Assembly (NCBI RefSeq): GCF_008364685.1
Contig: NZ_VTTL01000014.1
Coordinates: 105,327-169,326 of the forward strand
Direction: 5' to 3'
Source of the DNA: Xanthobacter oligotrophicus
GTDB lineage: Bacteria > Pseudomonadota > Alphaproteobacteria > Rhizobiales > Xanthobacteraceae
DNA: 64,000 bases
In this document: positions 9,040-16,913 of the stretch, in pieces
Numbering within the stretch: position 1 is the first letter of the stretch
Layout: the number at the start of each line of letters is the position of its first letter
Made by a program: the position numbers and the translations under genes
The notes under the pieces: generated by a model
What the model saw: the letters and a program-made list of their open reading frames with translations, nothing else
Told to the model about the DNA's origin: nothing
Databases searched by the model: none

Positions 9040-10418
9040 TGGCCGCGAAGAAACAGATCCTGCTCAACGCCTTCAACATGAACTGCGTCGGGCACATCAA
9101 CCACGGGCTCTGGACCCACCCGCGCGACCGCTCGCCCGACTACAACACCCTCGCCTATTGGACGGATCAGGCCAAGCTGCTGGAACGCGGGCTGTTCGAC
9201 GGGCTCTTCATCGCCGACATCATCGGCGTTTACGACGTCTATGGCGGCGGCATCGACGTGACGGCGCGGGAAAGCGTGCAGCTTCCGGTGAACGACCCGA
9301 TCCTGCTCGTCTCCGCCATGGCGGCGGTGACGCAGAACCTCGGCTTCGGCATCACGGTGAACGTGCACAACGAGGCGCCCTACACCTTCGCCCGGCGCTT
9401 CTCGACCCTCGACCATCTGACCCAGGGCCGCATCGGCTGGAACATCGTCACCGGCTATCTGGAGAGCGCCCATCGCGGCAAGGGCGACGGACAGCTTCCC
9501 GAGCATGACCGGCGCTATGACTATGCCGAGGAATATCTCGAGGTGCTGTACAAGCTCTGGGAGGGCAGCTGGGACGACGATGCCGTCCGCCGCGACCGCG
9601 CCGCCCGCGTGTTCGCCGATGCGGCGAAGATCCGGCCTGTCGACCACCACGGCGAGTTCTTCGATATCGGCGGATATCACCTCGCGGAGCCCTCGCTCCA
9701 GCGCACGCCAGTGCTCTACCAGGCCGGAACCTCGCTACGCGGCCGCGCCTTCGCGGGCCGGCATGCGGAATGCGTCTTCATCTCCGCCCGCGACAAGGCG
9801 ACGGCGCGGACCGCCGTGCGCGCCATCCGCGCGGAGGCCGAGCGTGCCGGAAGGCGGCCCGAGGACGTCAAGGTTTTCGTGGGCATCGCCGTGGTGCCGG
9901 GCCGCACCAAGGCCGAGGCGGAGGAGAAGCGCGACGAGTACCTGCGCTATTCCAGCCCGGAGGCGGGGTTGGCCCATTTCTCCGCCACCACCGGCATCGA
10001 TTTCGCCCGCTACGGGCTCGACACGCCCATTCCCTATGCCCCCGGCAACGCCATCCAGTCGGCGACGGCCGCTGCCGCCCAGAGGGGCCTCACCAAGCGC
10101 GACCTCCTGTCCGAACTCGCCCTCGGCGGGCGCTATGCAGCGATCACCGGAGACGGCCCAGCCATTGCGGACGAACTGCAAAGCTGGATCGAGGAGGGCG
10201 AGGTCGACGGCTTCAACCTCACCCGCATCGTGGTGCCGGAGAGCTACGCGGATTTCATCGACATCGTGATCCCCGAGCTTCAGGACCGCGGCCTTTACAA
10301 GACCGCCTACGCGGAAGGCGCGCTGCGCCACAAGCTCTTTGGCCATGGCGACCGTCTGCCCGACCGCCACGCGGCCGGGGCGTTCCGGCCGGCCGCACGC
10401 CGCGCCGAGGCCGTGTGA
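9036..10418 (+). CDS. LLM-class flavin-dependent monooxygenase, NtaA/SnaA/DszA family
   Basis: 460-residue TIM-barrel monooxygenase that uses FMNH2 from a separate reductase. The long NtaA/SnaA/DszA subfamily includes dibenzothiophene-sulfone and nitrilotriacetate monooxygenases. Typical blocks are 'GLWTHPRDRSPDYNTLAYW', 'LFDGLFIADIIGVYDVYGG', 'FARRFSTLDHLTQGRIGWN' with 'IVTG', and 'VDGFNLTRIVVPESYADFID'. It overlaps the second SfnB-type gene by four bases (ATGA), implying coupled translation. Placed between SfnB/DszC-like proteins and SsuD, it most likely cleaves a C-S bond of an oxidised organosulfur compound. No flavin reductase gene is in the window, so the partner must be encoded elsewhere. 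Confidence 0.85.
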   Translation: MMAAKKQILLNAFNMNCVGHINHGLWTHPRDRSPDYNTLAYWTDQAKLLERGLFDGLFIADIIGVYDVYGGGIDVTARESVQLPVNDPILLVSAMAAVTQNLGFGITVNVHNEAPYTFARRFSTLDHLTQGRIGWNIVTGYLESAHRGKGDGQLPEHDRRYDYAEEYLEVLYKLWEGSWDDDAVRRDRAARVFADAAKIRPVDHHGEFFDIGGYHLAEPSLQRTPVLYQAGTSLRGRAFAGRHAECVFISARDKATARTAVRAIRAEAERAGRRPEDVKVFVGIAVVPGRTKAEAEEKRDEYLRYSSPEAGLAHFSATTGIDFARYGLDTPIPYAPGNAIQSATAAAAQRGLTKRDLLSELALGGRYAAITGDGPAIADELQSWIEEGEVDGFNLTRIVVPESYADFIDIVIPELQDRGLYKTAYAEGALRHKLFGHGDRLPDRHAAGAFRPAARRAEAV

Positions 10419-10430
10419 AAGGAAAGACCC

Positions 10431-11558
10431 ATGTCCTACGAAGTCTTCTGGTTCCTGCCGACCTCGGGCGACACGCGCTATCTCGGCAAGTCGGATTTCG
10501 GCCGGGCCCCCACCAACGCCTACATGCGCCAGATCGCCGAGACCGCCGAGCGGCTGGGCTATGACGGGCTCCTGATCCCGACCGGGGCAAGCTGCACCGA
10601 CCCCTGGGTCACCGCCGCCTCGCTGGTGCCGGTGACGCGGCGGATCAAGCTTCTCGTCGCGCTCCGCACCTCGGTCACCGGACCCACGGCGGGCGCCCGG
10701 CAGGCGGCGGCGCTGGACGAGGCGCTCGGCGGGCGCCTCCTGCTCAATGTGGTTCCCGGCGGCGATGCGACGGAGCTTGCCGCCGACGGCGTGTTCCTCG
10801 CCCACGACCAGCGCTACGAGGCGGCGGACGAATATCTCTCCGTCTGGAAGCGGCTGCTCGCCGGCGAGAAGGTGGACTTCGCCGGCCGCCACATCCGGGT
10901 CGAGGGCGCCCAGAACTTCCACGATCCCGTCCAGAAGCCGTGGCCGCCGCTCTATTTCGGCGGCTCCTCGCCGGCCGCGCACGACCTCGCGGCCAAGCAT
11001 GTGGATGCCTATCTGACCTGGGGCGAGCCGGTGGCGGCCGTCGCCGCCAAGATCGCCGACGTACGGGAGAAGGCGGCGCGGCAGGGGCGCACCGTGCGTT
11101 TCGGCGTGCGCCTCCATGTCATCGTGCGGGAGACCGAGAAGGAAGCCTGGGCCGACGCCGAACGGCTCATCAGCCACCTGACCGACGACGACATCGCCCG
11201 CGCCCAGGCCAACTATGCGCGGATGGATTCGGTGGGCCAATCGCAGATGACGGCGCTGCACCAGGGCCGGCGGGACCGGCTCGTGGTCGGACCAAACCTC
11301 TGGGCGGGCGTTGGTCTCGTGCGCGGCGGCGCCGGCACCGCGCTGGTCGGATCGCCGGAACAGGTGGTCGAGCGGCTCGAGGAATACGCCGCGCTCGGGG
11401 TCGATACCTTCGTGCTCTCGGGCTATCCGCATCTCGAGGAGGCGATCCGCTTCGCGGAACTGGCTTTTCCGCTGATCGCCGGCAAGGGGCCGGTGACGCT
11501 GCGCGATTCCGCCCAGACCGGCGGCGCCTTCGACATCCGCGCCACCGCGGCGAGCTGA
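10431..11558 (+). CDS. ssuD: FMNH2-dependent alkanesulfonate monooxygenase
   Basis: SsuD (375 aa) uses reduced FMN and O2 to turn alkanesulfonates into an aldehyde and sulfite, supplying sulfur. The match to SsuD is close along the length: '[14 protein letters not shown]' at the start, '[20 protein letters not shown]', '[18 protein letters not shown]', '[19 protein letters not shown]', and near the C-terminus the diagnostic '[21 protein letters not shown]' in outline. AAAGGAAAG upstream of ATG 10431 is a good ribosome-binding site. It lies 12 bases behind the NtaA/DszA-like gene. The reductase SsuE and transport genes ssuBC are not adjacent. Confidence 0.9.
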   Translation: MSYEVFWFLPTSGDTRYLGKSDFGRAPTNAYMRQIAETAERLGYDGLLIPTGASCTDPWVTAASLVPVTRRIKLLVALRTSVTGPTAGARQAAALDEALGGRLLLNVVPGGDATELAADGVFLAHDQRYEAADEYLSVWKRLLAGEKVDFAGRHIRVEGAQNFHDPVQKPWPPLYFGGSSPAAHDLAAKHVDAYLTWGEPVAAVAAKIADVREKAARQGRTVRFGVRLHVIVRETEKEAWADAERLISHLTDDDIARAQANYARMDSVGQSQMTALHQGRRDRLVVGPNLWAGVGLVRGGAGTALVGSPEQVVERLEEYAALGVDTFVLSGYPHLEEAIRFAELAFPLIAGKGPVTLRDSAQTGGAFDIRATAAS

Positions 11559-11559
11559 C

Positions 11560-11666
11560 CTAAAGCATTTTCGAGCGAAGCGGATACCGGTTCGCGTGAA
11601 GAAAATGCGTCAAAGCAAGACTCTAGAGCGAATTCCGTGAGCCAAGGCGAGCGGAAAACGCTCTAG
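11560..11666. repeat. Double-palindrome intergenic repeat, subfamily A copy 1 (107 bp)
   Basis: A 107-bp mosaic of two successive palindromes. Palindrome 1 runs from GCATTTTCGAGCGAA to its inverted partner TTCGCGTGAAGAAAATGC. After a short CAAAGCAAGA linker, palindrome 2 is bounded by CTAGAGCG and CGCTCTAG. Near-identical copies lie at 42532 and 56960. The left CTAG is degenerate here (CTAA), so this copy does not supply a stop codon; ssuD ends two bases before it. The design resembles the RIME-type elements known from Rhizobium genomes. Confidence 0.85.
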
Positions 11667-11684
11667 CGATCCGCTGGAAAAATC

Positions 11685-12530
11685 ATGACCGTCATCGATC
11701 TGCGCTGCCGCCCGGCCTATCTCCACGACTTCTTCGGCGCCACGCCCGGTAGCCCGGAATTCGAGACCGCGCGGTGGCTGAACCGCCGCGTCGGCACCCG
11801 GGGGGACGATGCCCATTTCGTCCGCTCGCTGACCCAGGAGGGCTTCCTCGCCGAAATCCGCGATGCGGGCCTGTCGCGCGCCGTGGTGGTGGGGCGCCAC
11901 ACGCCCTCTCAGCACCTGCCGAACGATCGCATCCACGAGATCGTCTCCGGCCACGAGGCGCTGATCGGCATCGGCTCGGTGGATCCGGTGCTCCAGGGCG
12001 AACGGGGCGCCATAGAGGAGATCGAACGCGCGACGGGCGTGCTCGGGCTCAGGGGCATCGACATCGAGCCCGGCTTCGGCGCGCCGCCGCGCCATCCCGA
12101 CGATCGCCTCTACTGGCCGATCTACGAGCGGCTGCAAGAGCTGGGCGTGCCCCTGTTCCTGATGACGGGCCCGACGACGCCGGACCCCCGCTTCAACGAT
12201 CCCGCCGGCGTGGCGGTGGTGGCGGCTGCCTTCCCGCGCCTCTCCATCGCTGTCTACCATGGCTATTGGCCACGGGTTCAGGAGATCATCGGCGTCGCGT
12301 TCCGTCACGCCAATGTCCACCTCATCCCGGACATGTATCTCTTCCAGCCGGGCCAGGACGCCTATGTGAAGGCGGCCAACAGCTTCCTCGCCGACCAGTT
12401 CCTGTTCGGCTCCTCCTATCCGTTCCGGCCGATCCGGCAATCCATCGACGACTACGCCGCCGCGGGGTTCCGCGACGACGTTCTGGAGAGGGTGTTCCAC
12501 ACCAACGCCACGCGCCTGCTGCGGCTGTGA
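11685..12530 (+). CDS. Amidohydrolase-family protein lacking canonical metal ligands
   Basis: 281-residue TIM-barrel protein of the amidohydrolase-2 (ACMSD-like) family, last gene of the sulfur operon. The barrel pattern is clear: 'GFLAEIRDAGLSRAVVVGR', 'LGLRGIDIEPGF', 'YWPIYERLQELGVPLFLMTG', 'RLSIAVYHGYWP' and 'FLFGSSYPFRP'. Two usual metal-site features are absent. The N-terminal D-x-H-x-H reads D-L-R-C-R-P, and the FGSDxP Asp is Ser in F-G-S-S-Y-P. The His of YHG is kept. It may use altered chemistry, be non-catalytic or simply be degenerate. It lies 126 bases after ssuD across the repeat, so it may have its own promoter. The family call is good; the function is unknown. Confidence 0.75.
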   Translation: MTVIDLRCRPAYLHDFFGATPGSPEFETARWLNRRVGTRGDDAHFVRSLTQEGFLAEIRDAGLSRAVVVGRHTPSQHLPNDRIHEIVSGHEALIGIGSVDPVLQGERGAIEEIERATGVLGLRGIDIEPGFGAPPRHPDDRLYWPIYERLQELGVPLFLMTGPTTPDPRFNDPAGVAVVAAAFPRLSIAVYHGYWPRVQEIIGVAFRHANVHLIPDMYLFQPGQDAYVKAANSFLADQFLFGSSYPFRPIRQSIDDYAAAGFRDDVLERVFHTNATRLLRL

Positions 12531-12531
12531 A

Positions 12532-12568
12532 ACCAATGGCCCGTGAGCTTGGCTCATGGGCCATTGGT
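12532..12568. terminator. Strong hairpin between convergent transcription units
   Basis: A 16-base arm (12532-12547) pairs with 12553-12568 around the five-base loop CTTGG; the only non-Watson-Crick position is a G-U pair. It starts just after the amidohydrolase stop and faces the convergent jet operon, so it could end transcription from both sides. No T-tract follows, so Rho-independent termination is likely but not certain. Confidence 0.55.
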
Positions 12569-12737
12569 CAAGCCCGCGCGGCGCTTGAGCGTCACCCACT
12601 CGGCATCGGTCGAAGACCGAGGCCGATGGTATGAGAGACCCTCGCCGCGACCCCTGACCTCGATCTCCGTCAAGGCCGAGGGCCGTCTCGTGCCGGTCGA
12701 GAAGATGGTTCAGGGCCTTGCGCACTGCCGGCAGCAT
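12554..12737 (-). pseudogene. Frameshifted short coding remnant directly downstream of jetC (possible jetD remnant)
   Basis: Starting at ATG 12737, 20 bases after the jetC stop, the minus strand reads MLPAVRKALNHLLDRHETAL. A one-base shift near 12670-12680 then gives LTEIEVRGRGEGLSYHRP, SSTDAEWVTLKRRAGLTNGP and a TGA at 12556-12554. Both halves look like natural protein while the alternative frames do not, which suggests one gene that has suffered a frameshift and a large truncation to about 60 codons. In Wadjet operons jetD (Toprim-type nuclease subunit) often follows jetC, so a jetD 5' remnant is plausible by position. No Toprim or catalytic motif is visible, so identity is unproven. Confidence 0.35.
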
Positions 12738-12757
12738 CTCCGCCTCACTACGTCGCC

Positions 12758-15700
12758 TTACTGGGCCGCTTCGAGACTTTGCGCGACCTCGTCGCGGCTG
12801 AGGCGCGCCGGATCGATGGCCGCCAGCTCCCGGCGGGTGCGCTCCTTGATCACGTCGGCCATGGCGAAGGACTGGTCGTTGCTGCGCCACACATCGACGA
12901 TGGTGTGGGCATAGCGCTCCATGGAGCGCCGGCCGCCGTCAGGGCCGCAGACGAGGAGTTGAAGGCCCAGTTCCTGGCTGAACGCGACCATCTGCAGCCG
13001 CACCTTCTCGTCGAGCTTGGAGAAGGCCTCGTCGAAGGCCGCGAGGCACAGGCCATCCACATCCTCGCCGTTGCGTGCGCGGGCCCCGCCGTAATAGACC
13101 GAGGACAGCGCGGACAGCAGGGCCACGTAATAGGGCGTCTGCGTCTCCCCGCCGGAGGCCGTGCCCTTGCGCGCCGCCCACGACACCGTCCGGTTGGAAG
13201 CAACGTCGGTGATCTCCAGCTCGAACTTGAAGTAGCGCCGGTAGTCCTCGTAGGCCTCGATGTCGATGTCGTCATCCAGCAGCACGTTCTCGACGATACG
13301 CATGTCCTCGGCGAAGGGGTTGTCATCGTCGATGGCACCCCGGAAAAGAGGCATGCTGCCGGCCTCCCGCTCCAGCTCCTTCTGCTTGTCCACGATGCGG
13401 TGGAACGCCTCGTAGCCCGGTGCCTGGCTGCTTCTGAACGTGTAGCGCTCGCCGAGGAATTCGTAGCGCCTGAGCACGTCGCGGATGGCGCGCAGCTCTT
13501 CCTCCACCCCGGCGAAGCGGGCGATCAGCACGTTGACGAAGCTGTTGCGGAAGATGTCGTTGGTCTTCGCGCGGGCCTCCTCCAGTTCGCGGCGATAGGT
13601 GACGAGGGTTTCGTTCTCGATCTCCTCCGCCAGTTGCTGCGCCCAGGGACGGATATCTTTTTCGAGATCCGGCCGCGGGCCGAACTGCTCGCTCTGCTTC
13701 AGCGCGGAAAGGCAGGCGCGCGCTTCTTCGGCGCAGTCCCGTTCCAGCTCGACGATCTCATCCCTTGCATCATCCGCCGCCGCCTGCGCAGCTTTCTCCA
13801 GAGCCGACAGGGACTTCGATGCAGCGAGGCCCGCCACGTAGGCCTTCATCGGCTCCACCACCAGATGCCGGCGCATGTCGGAGCGGCAGCGGTCGCGAAC
13901 AAACTTCGCATGCAGGTAGGAACCAACCGCCTGGGGGCCATTGCCGAGCGTTGCCTTGGCGATGCTCGCTGCCGCATGAAGCTGGTCCACCTCCTTGCGA
14001 AGCGCCTGCTTTTCCTCGGTGGAGTCCTTCAGCGCCTGTGCGAGGAAGGCGATGTCCGCGTCGAGCCCGCCAACATCGGCGTCGGCGAGGCGGTCGATCT
14101 CGTCCTGCGCCTCCCTGCGGCGGGCAAGGAGCGCCGCAACCTCGGCCGATCCGGTCGCGAAGGGCGCCGCCGGCCCGTCCGCGCCGGCATGGGCGGCGAG
14201 CCAGCGCAGCAACGCCTCCACCGTCTCCAGATGGCGCCGCTCCGCCTCGGCGGTGGACTGCGCGGCCTTGAGTTCCCCCGCAAGCGCGGCGAGCCGCTCC
14301 CCTGCCGCCCGCGCGGCGCTCTCCAGCGCACGGGACCCGATCTTGAGGCCGCCGTGGGGCTCCCGCACGTCGATGGCGACGCCGTCGTCATAGGTGCCGT
14401 CGGCCAGGATCCAGCGGCCCTGGCGGTCGAAATCCGTCTTCGAAGCGGCAAGCCCCACGCGCCCGGTGCGATGGACGACATAGGCCATGGCGAGCGGGTC
14501 AGAGCCAGAGAAGACGCTGGCCAGCATGCCGCGCTGCGGCCGGTGATCCATGGTCTGGAGCTTGCGGGTGTTGGCGATGCGCGCGCCCCGGAAGTCAAAC
14601 CGCTCCCGCGAGCGGATGTCGATGGCCTCGTGGCAATGGGCGGGTGAAACGAAGATGGCCTCGCGATCGGCGCCGAGAAAGCCCTCGGCGGCGAACCGCC
14701 AGTCGTCGTCCACGATATCGACCAGCTCGGCGAGGACGCGCGGACCCATACCAGCCGCGCGCAGCCGGCGCATCATGGCCTCCACCTGGGGGCTCAGCGA
14801 GATGCGGCCGGCCTGCGCCTCGCTGACGATGCGCTCCAGATCCCGGCGCTCCGCCTGCAGCCGCCCGAGGCGCGCGGCCGCATCCGCATGGCGTCCGGCG
14901 ACGACGTCGCGCAAGTGCGGCGCCATGGAGCCCACCTCGGCTGCGATGGCATCAAGGCGTTCGGGAGCCGATGACATGGCGTTGCGGTCGAGACCGCCGG
15001 GCAACAAAGCGGCGGCGTCCCGCGCCAGCATCTTCAGCGTGCCGAAGACCGCATCGCCCTCGGGGATCTGCGCCACCTCCTCCAGCCGGGACAGGAGCCG
15101 GCCGCCGCCCTCCGGCCCGAAGAGCGGCCGGCGGATGGCATCGACCTCACCGTCGATCAGCGCCATGTCTTTGCGCAGCAACTCCTGGCGGTCCATGGAA
15201 AGGGCTTCGCGCCGCCGCATGCGGGCCTCGTTCAGCTCTTCATTGATCCGCCCGATCTCGGCTTCGCACTGCGTCTCCTCCCGCAGCTTGTCCCGGTGCT
15301 TTTTCGAAACCGCGGCATGTTTGCGCCGGGTATCGATATACGCCCTCAGCGCCGCGGAGATGCGGGCGCGCAGCACGATCCACATCTCCCGGTCGAGGTC
15401 CTCCCGTGCGATGCGCAGTTCGTCGAGGTGCCCCAACAGGTGATTGAGAGCCGCGAGGTTGCCGGACAGCTCCTTCACCTGCTCGGCCGCGTCCCGGTAG
15501 AGCTGGATCGAACGACGGAGCGCGCTCACCTGGATCGGCCGGTCCTCCAGCAGGTAGGTGCGCACGAACTCGTCCGCACTCGCCATCTCCTTGAAGGTGA
15601 TCGCGTTTATGAGGTTGCGGATGTAGGGGCCGGCGAGCGCCGAACGGCGCCGCGCAAACAGCACGTAGGTGTATTCGCGCACGAACTCCTTTGCCGTATC

Positions 15701-16243
15701 CCGCCATTCGTCGAGCCGGCCGCCGGCCTTCTCCACCAGATCCTTGATGCGGGCGCGATTTTCGGCCCAGGGCGCGACGACGACTGAGCCGTCAGGCCCG
15801 GGGACCACCATGTCGGAGGCCGTCAGCTCGCATCCCGTCGCCACGAAGCGCGTCGCAACGTGGACCGAGCTCTCGGACACCTTTGCCTCCAGCGCCACCC
15901 CCAGGGTCACGGACGGCTTCACGCCCTTCGGATCGCGAAAGACGACGAGGATGTAGGAGCTGGAGGCCTGCCGCAGCACGCCGTCCACATCGCTCGACAG
16001 GCGCCCGAGGCAATAGGCCTGCACCGTCCGGCGGTGCGTGCCGCGGCCACCCTTCTCGGCCGCGACGCGGTTGAGATCCATCTGTCCCTGGTCGCAGCCG
16101 GTCATCACCGTCTGGAGCGCGTCGAGCAGCGTGCTCTTGCCGCTCTTGTTCTCGCCGCTGATGCCGATGACGGGCCCTGTCAGGGGAATGTCCATGAGGG
16201 GAAACAGGTGCCAATTGACGAGGCCCATATGCACGAGATGCAT
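12758..16243 (-). CDS. jetC: Wadjet/Mks-type condensin ATPase JetC (SMC/MukB-like)
   Basis: Large SMC-like ATPase (1161 aa) of the Wadjet/MksB family. With JetA and JetB it forms a condensin that loads on and extrudes DNA; complete Wadjet systems use JetD to cut small circular DNA. Walker A is GENKSGKST (residues 30-38). Long charged, Glu/Arg/Ala-rich coiled-coil stretches occupy about 250-1000 with a hinge region between. The signature loop TASGGETQTP is near 1030 and Walker B LAAFDEAFSKLD near 1070, followed by 'QLLVCGPDGG'. ATG 16243 is chosen because it starts one base after the jetB stop and gives the family N-terminus 'MHLVHMGLVNWHLF'. Both nucleotide-binding halves look intact. Confidence 0.88.
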   Translation of the reverse strand: MHLVHMGLVNWHLFPLMDIPLTGPVIGISGENKSGKSTLLDALQTVMTGCDQGQMDLNRVAAEKGGRGTHRRTVQAYCLGRLSSDVDGVLRQASSSYILVVFRDPKGVKPSVTLGVALEAKVSESSVHVATRFVATGCELTASDMVVPGPDGSVVVAPWAENRARIKDLVEKAGGRLDEWRDTAKEFVREYTYVLFARRRSALAGPYIRNLINAITFKEMASADEFVRTYLLEDRPIQVSALRRSIQLYRDAAEQVKELSGNLAALNHLLGHLDELRIAREDLDREMWIVLRARISAALRAYIDTRRKHAAVSKKHRDKLREETQCEAEIGRINEELNEARMRRREALSMDRQELLRKDMALIDGEVDAIRRPLFGPEGGGRLLSRLEEVAQIPEGDAVFGTLKMLARDAAALLPGGLDRNAMSSAPERLDAIAAEVGSMAPHLRDVVAGRHADAAARLGRLQAERRDLERIVSEAQAGRISLSPQVEAMMRRLRAAGMGPRVLAELVDIVDDDWRFAAEGFLGADREAIFVSPAHCHEAIDIRSRERFDFRGARIANTRKLQTMDHRPQRGMLASVFSGSDPLAMAYVVHRTGRVGLAASKTDFDRQGRWILADGTYDDGVAIDVREPHGGLKIGSRALESAARAAGERLAALAGELKAAQSTAEAERRHLETVEALLRWLAAHAGADGPAAPFATGSAEVAALLARRREAQDEIDRLADADVGGLDADIAFLAQALKDSTEEKQALRKEVDQLHAAASIAKATLGNGPQAVGSYLHAKFVRDRCRSDMRRHLVVEPMKAYVAGLAASKSLSALEKAAQAAADDARDEIVELERDCAEEARACLSALKQSEQFGPRPDLEKDIRPWAQQLAEEIENETLVTYRRELEEARAKTNDIFRNSFVNVLIARFAGVEEELRAIRDVLRRYEFLGERYTFRSSQAPGYEAFHRIVDKQKELEREAGSMPLFRGAIDDDNPFAEDMRIVENVLLDDDIDIEAYEDYRRYFKFELEITDVASNRTVSWAARKGTASGGETQTPYYVALLSALSSVYYGGARARNGEDVDGLCLAAFDEAFSKLDEKVRLQMVAFSQELGLQLLVCGPDGGRRSMERYAHTIVDVWRSNDQSFAMADVIKERTRRELAAIDPARLSRDEVAQSLEAAQ

Positions 16244-16244
16244 G

Positions 16245-16913
16245 TCAGCCGGCCTCCCTTTCGTCCGCGTCCGGCGCCTGCGCACCTGAGGCGGCCTCCT
16301 CCTCCCGCCTCAAGGCGAGGTCCTCCCCGTCGAGATAATTGGCAAGGCGCATCAGCGCGTCCTCCCCGGCGAGGAAGCGGACGAAGGGGCGAATCAGCAT
16401 GGGCGCATCCCCGGCCTCGGGATCGAACGGCCCCACCGAGACGATCTCTTTCGGCTCGAACTCGCTCTTCAGGATGTCGAGGAAGCGGTCGACATCGAGG
16501 GCGGGCCCCTTGCCGGCGATCAGCTTTTCCTCGAGTTGTTCCCACACCGCGGTCACGCCGGTGACCGCATTGGCACGGGCGTCCACCTCGCCGCTCTCCA
16601 TCGACCGTTGCCAGTGCAGCGCCAGCGCCAGCAGCACCAGCGTGTTGGTGGGCGACATCTTCCGCACCACGGCCTCGTCGGGGCGCGGCAGGATGCCGTA
16701 CCAGCCCTCCTCGTCATTGAACTGGAAGTCGTATCCCGCAAGGTCGAAATGCGCCCGCACAACCTCGCGCAGGCGGGGATTGTCGAACACCCGGCGGACC
16801 GCGCCCGCGCCGACGGAAACCAGGAAGAACTGCCTGTGCATCAGATGGTGGATGGCGCGCCTCACGTCCGCGAGGCGCTCCGGGGAGAGATCGCGCAGGG
16901 TCTCATGCAGCAT
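16245..16913 (-). CDS. jetB: Wadjet/Mks-type condensin subunit JetB (MukE-like)
   Basis: 222-residue protein of the DUF4194/MukE-like family, the winged-helix KITE subunit that bridges kleisin JetA and ATPase JetC. The family pattern is seen in 'IHHLMHRQFFLVSVG', 'AGYDFQFNDEEGWYGILP', 'SPTNTLVLLALALHWQRSMESGEV' in outline and 'SEFEPKEIVSVGPFDPEAG'. ATG 16913 overlaps the end of jetA by 11 bases, and the gene ends one base before jetC, so all three are translationally linked. The acidic Ala/Glu-rich C-terminal tail is probably flexible. The assignment rests on operon context as well as these motifs. Confidence 0.82.
   Translation of the reverse strand: MLHETLRDLSPERLADVRRAIHHLMHRQFFLVSVGAGAVRRVFDNPRLREVVRAHFDLAGYDFQFNDEEGWYGILPRPDEAVVRKMSPTNTLVLLALALHWQRSMESGEVDARANAVTGVTAVWEQLEEKLIAGKGPALDVDRFLDILKSEFEPKEIVSVGPFDPEAGDAPMLIRPFVRFLAGEDALMRLANYLDGEDLALRREEEAASGAQAPDADEREAG

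Noticed and set aside
11610..12553. Minus-strand open frame continuing below jetC opposite the amidohydrolase-type gene
   Set aside because: Apart from the first 60 or so codons (reported as a possible remnant), it has shadow composition and lies opposite a well-supported plus-strand gene.
12779..14647. Very long plus-strand open frame (over 600 codons) opposite jetC
   Set aside because: Composition is that of an antisense shadow in high-G+C DNA; jetC has all SMC ATPase motifs on the other strand and operon overlaps with jetB.
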